64,000 nucleotides of DNA from Prillingera fragicola. Taxonomy: Eukaryota > Basidiomycota > Tremellomycetes > Trichosporonales > Trichosporonaceae. A program made the position numbers and the translations under genes. The stretch's first letter is position 1. The number at the start of each line of letters is the position of its first letter. Below are positions 57,991 through 64,000 of this stretch, one piece after another. Location: contig BEDY01000008.1 in NCBI GenBank assembly GCA_002335605.1, positions 310,001 through 374,000 of the forward strand. Reading direction: 5' to 3'. Below the pieces are notes generated by a model. The model was not told the origin of the DNA. It saw only the letters and a program-made list of their open reading frames with translations, and searched no databases.

Positions 57991-60735
57991 ATGTCCTCCT
58001 TTGGAGCTCAGCCCTCGGGGTCATTCTCCTTTGGCACATCATCATCACAGCCATCGTCGTCAAACCTCCCCTTCAGCTTCTCCAATCCCACAGCACCAAA
58101 GAACCCTACCCCCTTGTTCAACTCGTTTGGCGCATCAGCGTTTGGGTCGACCACCTCAGGTTCCGCAGCAGATGGCTATGCACTCGACTCGCCCATGGAC
58201 GAGGCTGGCGATGATGCTGATGAGCTGTTTCTTGAGCCTTCGGCCTTCTCCCGCAAGGACAAGGCCAAGTGGAAGCAGAGTGGTCGCACCATGCTCGCAG
58301 CGGTCAGTCCTGTCAACGGCGAGATTGCGGCTTGGGTGTCCTCCTTGGTAAGCATAGGGCTCTAGTGAGAAATGCTGACTTGCCAGACACCATCTGAAAC
58401 CAAAAAGGACAAGCTCTCTGTGTCGGACCGCGCCATCTACTTTGCATCATTGAACAAGTTCTCGATGGCTGCACGTTCATTCTATGCCGAAACGTACACC
58501 CTGTTCATGTCGCTCCAAAGCATCGTTGCTTCGTCTATGCGTCTGCCAGGATTGGGGGCCAAAGGTCACAACCCTGCAGAGGTGTGGGACGCCAACGGCG
58601 ATCTTGTCACCGTTGACTCTTTCCTTGGCCCTCCCAACGCCGAGACGGTGGTGCACATGCGCCGGCTGGTCGACATGTACCTGGAGGAGATTCTCAAGCT
58701 GCGTGACACTGATGAGGAGGTATGATACTGGATACTGGGCTAGGCTGACAATTAGGACGAGACCAAACTCACGTCCAACTCGGTCTACCACATCTTCAAC
58801 CTCGCTGAGGTCCTGTACCTTCCCCAGGACGGACGAGGAGAGGGTCTCCTCGGAGAGGAGCTGCTCGACTGGGTCAATGCAGTTGACACAGTTCCATTCA
58901 ACAAAGACGGAAACGAGATTATGCAGGCCAAGGAGCCGTGGAACCAGCCATTGTTCTGGCCTTACGTCAAACGCTGCATCATGCGTGGTTTCTTCGGTCC
59001 GGCCTCCAAATTCCTGCGCACCCTCTCGAGCCACCCGCATCCCCCAATAGCCACCCTTGGCAAGCAGCTCGCGGAACAGGTGGCTGTCATTCCTCGGTCC
59101 TCCAACACGGCTAGCTACCCTCTGGATCATCAGTTCCTCACCGCGCACAAGACCTGGTTGTCCCGTTTCCGCGCCGAGATGGCATCGTTTATTGGCGGCC
59201 GTAGTCGAGGACATTGGTTTGACGAGGGTGCCAGCTCGTCGCGTAGCGAGTGGGCGTCATGGGAGGATGAGTTCCGCTGTGTGGTGGAGCTGGTGGAGGG
59301 CAAGAAGGACAGGCTGTTTGAGGAAGCAGCCGACTGGCGTGAGGCCGCTGGAGCGTGGGGTGTGATTGTTGATGTTGGTTTGAGGCGAGACGACCTTCCG
59401 TGAGTGCAGCTACGGCGAGTGAATCTGACATGCAGTGGTGTCATGCGTCGGATTCAGGATCAACTGCCTACCGACTCGACCATACTCGACGAGGACATTC
59501 AGTCGAGCCTGTGCTTAGGCGAGATAGTCAAGGCACTGATGGGCTGCCACTCGCTCGACTCATGGTTGGCTGCTCACCTCGGTGACGTCTTTGACAAGCT
59601 CTACCTCATCCCAGATGACGAGGAACGCTTCGACACGTCTTTGCGAGACTACTTCCTTATGGCATACGCCGACATGCTCCTTGAGAGCCCTTCGCGTGGC
59701 GACTTGTGGCGCCCTATTGCCGAGTACCTCGCCGCCGCGGGTGACGAGGGCCGTAAAAGGCTAAAGGAGTACATTGTGCATGTCCCTATCGATCTCGACG
59801 AGCCCAGGGGCGGCGCAGAGGGCGGTGAGGACGACATTTCGCTTGACGGCGAAGAAAATCAGATCGACGCGCGATTCAAGCCCTTTGCCGAGGTTCAGGA
59901 TGTGTGCCTCCAGCTGCATTTGGATGAGGAGTGGCGCATGATTACTAAGATCCATGCCGAGCGCCTGATTCGCCGTGGGGAGTTTGGCCTGGCCGCTATG
60001 TTGTGCCGCCTCGGCGAAGACGGCTACACACTCTCAAGGATCGCCGAAAAAATTCTGACCACCTACGTCGACCAGGGTGTGGAGGAGTTCCAACGCCTGG
60101 TCAACTCTCTTCCCTCGACCATGCTCAAGGACGCGCCGCAGCACCTCACCGACTTGCATGAGACAGCTGTTAATGGGGACGAGACGACGTTCATCATGTA
60201 TGCCACTCGTCTCGCCTTCCTGTCCGAGTTCCGCGACTACTTGCTGTACATGCAGCAGGGCGAGCGAGAGCAGGCTGCTGGCAAACTCATATCCCTCCTC
60301 ATGTCGGGCACGTCGACTGTCGACTTTACTGCCGTCCTTTTGGCGGAGAGTGTGGATCTGCTTGAGGGTGAGTGACACGGGGGTGGCGGGAAACAGTAGC
60401 TGACATTGGTAGATGAACAGATCCTGTTCACTTCGAACGCCACATTTGAGCTCATGCGTGTTCTGGACGAGGTTCTCTCTAACGCTAAGTATGCAGCCGA
60501 CGACTACCTCGGCCTGCTGGTGCGCTACCTTGCACGTCGCGATAGTGAGCAGGACGGAGCGGACGCCAACGGAAAGGGGGTAAACGGAGCGACCCAGGCG
60601 AATGGAAAGAAGGAAAAGAAGGACGCTGTCCTGACAGGCACCCCGCGTGCCCTGCGGCAACTAGACGTTGTGCGGCTGGCCCTGGCTCGCAACTTGTCGC
60701 GTGCACTTGTAGATGGATTTGACAATGCGTTTTAA
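57991..60735 (+). CDS. NUP85: Nucleoporin Nup85 (Y-complex subunit, 862 aa)
   Basis: Structural subunit of the Y-shaped (Nup84/Nup107) coat of the nuclear pore, contacting Seh1. Exons 57991-58347, 58387-58719, 58756-59399, 59436-60367 and 60413-60735. An FG-containing Ser/Phe-rich start (SFSFGTSSSQPSS) is followed by an alpha-helical solenoid with the family block WPYVKRCIMRGFFGPASKFL, LDHQFLTAHKTWLSRFRAEM and WEDEFRCVVELVEGKKDRLF. The later AAMLCRLGEDGYTLSRIAEK and VLDEVLSNAKYAADDYLGLL helices match the C-terminal crown. No catalytic motif, as expected. A short Ala/Gly/Lys insert (GKGVNGATQANGKKEKK) lies near the end. The FG-like N-terminal extension is longer than the animal form. Confidence 0.93.
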
Positions 60736-61334
60736 TGTTGTCTTGTCCTTATGCATGTGCGATTAGGGGACAAGGGGAGCAGCAGGTAACGCTCGAGGAA
60801 AGGGTGTGACTGTAATCAAGTGGAGCCGGGTGGTGCTTGCGCACAATGTGCGTGGGAATACAGCGCCATCCATGCTAATGAACATGTACTTGCCGCCCAG
60901 GCAGAGGCTGGCCTGGGTGGAGAGATTTGCTTCCGTCCGCCTTCGACGCCGCCTCGCCGCTCATCTCGGACGCCAGCCGGTCACTCAGTGGTCCGGTCCT
61001 TGCTCTTGCCATGCAGCCGCGCTGCCCACCATCATTACTCTCACCCACCATCATCTAGCATCGACAAGGAGAGCATTTGTAGACTACTGCACATTCATCG
61101 TTTTTGGTGTGCATCTGCCTCTCGTGGCGCTGGACGCCGCTTTCTTCCATTGCGCTCGGCTCCTTTCATCGCCTACGACTTCCCACCACCGACTTTTCTT
61201 TCTAACAGGACACTTCCTTTTTTCACCTTCGCCAAAGAGCATTCGCTCATGAAGACGGCAGCTTGATTTCCCCCCTTGAACGACTATCATCTTGTCCCAG
61301 CGCTGGGCGCGCCTCACCACGTGGCCACGCCTTG
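60736..61334. other. Intergenic, upstream of SOG2
   Basis: About 600 bases with NUP85's 3' end and the SOG2 promoter and leader. Two short overlapping frames are open here but show no domain. Pyrimidine-rich near 61190-61250. Confidence 0.45.
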
Positions 61335-64000
61335 ATGGCACGCAGTACGCAGGCCATTCCTCACCCTCCACCCCCTCCCCCGCCCCCCGCCGCGATGGCT
61401 CCGCCAGGGAGCAGCACGGCCACGACGGTCGTGGCGTCGAGCTCGAGCCACTCGCTAGGTGCGTCAATGCGTGACGCACCAGTTGGGACGGCACGTCTTC
61501 GCTCAAACTCTGCCTTCTCCGGAGTGTCTCCCGTCGCTATCCGCGCCGCCAGTCCGACCACACTCACTTCTGCTGGTGCGATACTTCCTCCGCCGATGAT
61601 TCCGGCAGCTGCTCCACCGCCACCCGTATCGCCTCGCGCACCTGGGCACACCATGATGGCAGCTCAAGCAACAGCTGCAGCGTCCATGGGGGTCACGCCG
61701 CCTCCTCCGCCACGGCCCCCACGCGGACCATTGCGGTCACCGAACACCGTTCCCCGTTCGCCATCTGTTGCCATCGACCCAAATCACGGCGCGATCCGGC
61801 TCATTCATCGCGCGTTCGAGAGCTCGAAAGATGGCGGCGAGACGCTTGACCTGAGTCGTGAAAAGATTGAGCGCATCGGTGACGAAGAAGTTGAGGTGCT
61901 GAGGAAAAAGGTCGGCAAGGCCAACGCCGGGGTCTGGCGCTTGGCCCTGTCTTACAACCATCTTCGTGATGGCTGTATTGCCGACTCGTTTGCCACCCTC
62001 GGCCGCCTGCGATACTTGAATCTCAAGGGCAACGCGCTGACTGTCATTCCTCCAGCGGTACGTATACAATATGCTATGGTCGCTGACGGCAGCTCTTGGA
62101 AATGGCTAGTCTTGAGATCCTCGACTTGTCGAAGAACTCGATCAAAGAGTGGCCAGAATCTCCGCGCCGCTTGAACAAGCTCAAAGTGCTGTCGCTCTCG
62201 AGCAACCGTCTCACTGATCTGCCGACTTATCTCGTCGAGTTCACGCAACTCAAGGTGTTCAAGGTTGACCATAACCCTCTACAGTGGCCGGTGAGTCTTC
62301 CAATCGAGATCAAGAGTCATGCTGATGGGAAGCCACGAGACATTCTCGGACCACTTGTGCAGAGCGATCCACCAAAGCACCGCGGCGGTGGTGAACACGA
62401 GCGCGACAAGTCGCAGCGAGAGCAGGATCTGCGGCCGTGGATCGAGGGCTTGAAAAGGTGGCTTCAGGAGAAGATTGACGAGGAGAAGATTGACGAGGAC
62501 GGAGGCAAGCTTGCGGAGCCCGAGCCTGAGCCCGAGCCCGAGCCCGAGCCCATCAGGATCATTGACGAGGAGGACGCGTACCTGGCATCAGAGGAGGAGG
62601 GCGAGCGGGCCCCGAAACAAAATGGGTTCCCGTGGGTTGCTGCGGCTCAGAATCTGCAGTTCCAAGTCTACCAACGCGACCCGGATCCCGACCGCTCGAT
62701 GTCGTCTCCAGCTATAACACCCCCTCTGGCATTCTCTCCGTCTACCCCATCTACTACCGAAGCGCCAGGTGCCGTTGTCATGCAGCAACCAACTGGTGCC
62801 GTTTCAGCAGGCCACAATCGAGGCGCGAGTTACACCGTCACACAAAGGCACAGCGGCAGCCTGGCAGCCAAAAAGTCGCTTCCCGACCTCAGGCAGAGCC
62901 ACGCCAAGATTATCGAAGAGCGCCGCGGCGAGGCAATGGACGAGATACGGCCCCTCGGACTCGGTATTGGCCACCCACGGAGCAAGCCACGGATGATGCG
63001 CGATGAGGGCCTGAACAAGAACTTGCCTCGGCGGCCAATTGCAGCTGCCGCCGATATCGTGCAGCACGAGAGCCAGGAGGGCCCAACAATCGACGAGTCG
63101 CGCAACTCCTACTTTCGCCGCTTGAGCATGCTACCGCCATCGACGATTAGCAAGGCCGTCTCTCCGGCCATGCTCATGTTTGTTGACGCGATTCGTGGAT
63201 TGCTCTTTGCTCTGTCGCAGCTGCACTCGGCGTTGAAACAGTACCTCAACTTTGCGGTGAGCGACCGTGTCGCTGGCGTCTTTGCGCGTGTCTTGGAGCC
63301 TGCGAGCACCTATCTGACAAACCTCATCAACGCGTTGGATCGCTTCGACTCGACGTCACGTCGTGGCGCACCTCCTGTGTCGGCCGTTCGTAATGTTGTC
63401 GATGCGGCCAAGGAGAGCATTGCCGTGTTCGGCAAGATTGTCGCCGTGCTCCGTCTGCAGACTCCAGCGTTCAAGGACGCCGACGTGCGCTACACGCGTC
63501 AGTTGTTGTTGAGCATCTACGGCGGCATGGCTGAGATTGCGTGTTCGTGGAAGTCGATGGCGCCACTCTTTGTCGAGATGCGCCGCCTGCTCGCGCCTGA
63601 TCGTCCACCACAGGCGACCTCGATGTCAAAGTCGAGCTCGCAGAATGGCCGCATGCCATTCTCACCTATACCGGAAAAGCAAGAGCTCAGCTCCCCGGAG
63701 CGTCCGCGAGGTCCTGGTCCTTCCAACCTTGGACCGGGTGCCATGCCGCCACCTGGTACTTCACCGCGGGCCAAGAGCCGCCGCCACGCTGGCTCGTTTT
63801 CGACCCAAGATCTCGAACGCGGTATGCTCATGGGCAATGGTTCACCTGGCGCACCGCCCCGTCCTATTGGCTCTGGATCGGACGCGTCAAGGACAATCCA
63901 TGAGCATGACCCTAGTGCCACCGCCAAGGTGGCAGGGTACCCGTTGTCGAGTGAGCCGGAACCTCTGGAGCCCGTCATGCCGGCGAACTTTTCGCAGCCC
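61335..64000 (+). CDS. SOG2: Sog2-type leucine-rich repeat protein, RAM pathway (3' end cut by window)
   Basis: Leucine-rich scaffold of the RAM (regulation of Ace2 and morphogenesis) kinase network, binding the NDR kinase module with Mob2 and Hym1. Exons 61335-62057, 62093-62290 and 62333 to beyond 64000. A Pro/Ala-rich N-terminus is followed by LRRs: GVWRLALSYNHL, LRYLNLKGNALTVIPPA, LEILDLSKNSIKEWPE, LKVLSLSSNRLTDLPTYL and LKVFKVDHNPLQWPP. The last junction is my choice: removing 42 nt (AAG acceptor) gives QWPPRDILGP; otherwise the frame reads through in frame as QWPVSLPIE. A Glu-Pro dipeptide run (codons GAG CCC, about 62517-62552) follows. The Sog2-specific helical region starts around LMFVDAIRGLLFALSQLH and includes AKESIAVFGKIVAVLRLQTP. 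The C-terminus lies outside the window. Confidence 0.9.

Overview
The window is nuclear DNA of a basidiomycete yeast, most likely a tremellomycete and probably of the Trichosporonales. That placement is inferred from gene content and intron style, not from a database match. The DNA is moderately GC-rich and genes are tightly packed on both strands. Most genes are broken by many very short introns (about 35-60 nt) with GTRNGT donors, CTGAC/CTAAC-like branch points and CAG/TAG (sometimes AAG) acceptors. There are no operons, Shine-Dalgarno sites, CRISPR arrays, phages or transposons. I rebuilt 24 protein-coding genes exon by exon and checked reading phase across every junction; two of them run off the window ends. 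I also found two intron-containing tRNA genes.

Layout. 1-6 kb: a GH47 alpha-1,2-mannosidase (runs off the left edge) and a large disordered protein of unknown function. 6-13 kb: glutathione-dependent formaldehyde dehydrogenase, tRNA-Glu(CTC), two tandem BTB-like genes, an initiator tRNA-Met and a tiny metallothionein. 13.8-29 kb: a mitochondrion-targeted protein with a bacterial RnpA-like domain and AT-hooks, an EF-hand external NADH dehydrogenase, a PAF-acetylhydrolase, an acinus-like SAP/RRM splicing factor divergent from an HbrB (TORC2) protein, TRAPP subunit Bet3 divergent from RNase P/MRP subunit Pop7, and a Dma1-type FHA-RING ubiquitin ligase. 29-34 kb: a gene-poor accessory island with three small tandem paralogues of an unrecognised family, one of which starts with a histone-H3-tail-like sequence. 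34-64 kb: a WDR48/UAF1-like WD40 protein, glutamate-cysteine ligase, a CDF metal transporter, a Ser/Thr kinase, Mus81, Spt6, Nup85 and Sog2 (runs off the right edge).

Most genes are conserved housekeeping functions: glycosylation, thiol and metal homeostasis, respiration, transcription elongation, nuclear pore, DNA repair, and RAM/TOR signalling. The parts that look new are the three-gene tandem family at 30.6-33.5 kb, which has conserved intron positions and phases and a possible beta-grasp fold, and the fungal RnpA-like protein at 13.8-16.2 kb. Gene models were deduced by eye; splice sites not fixed by protein homology are the least certain part.
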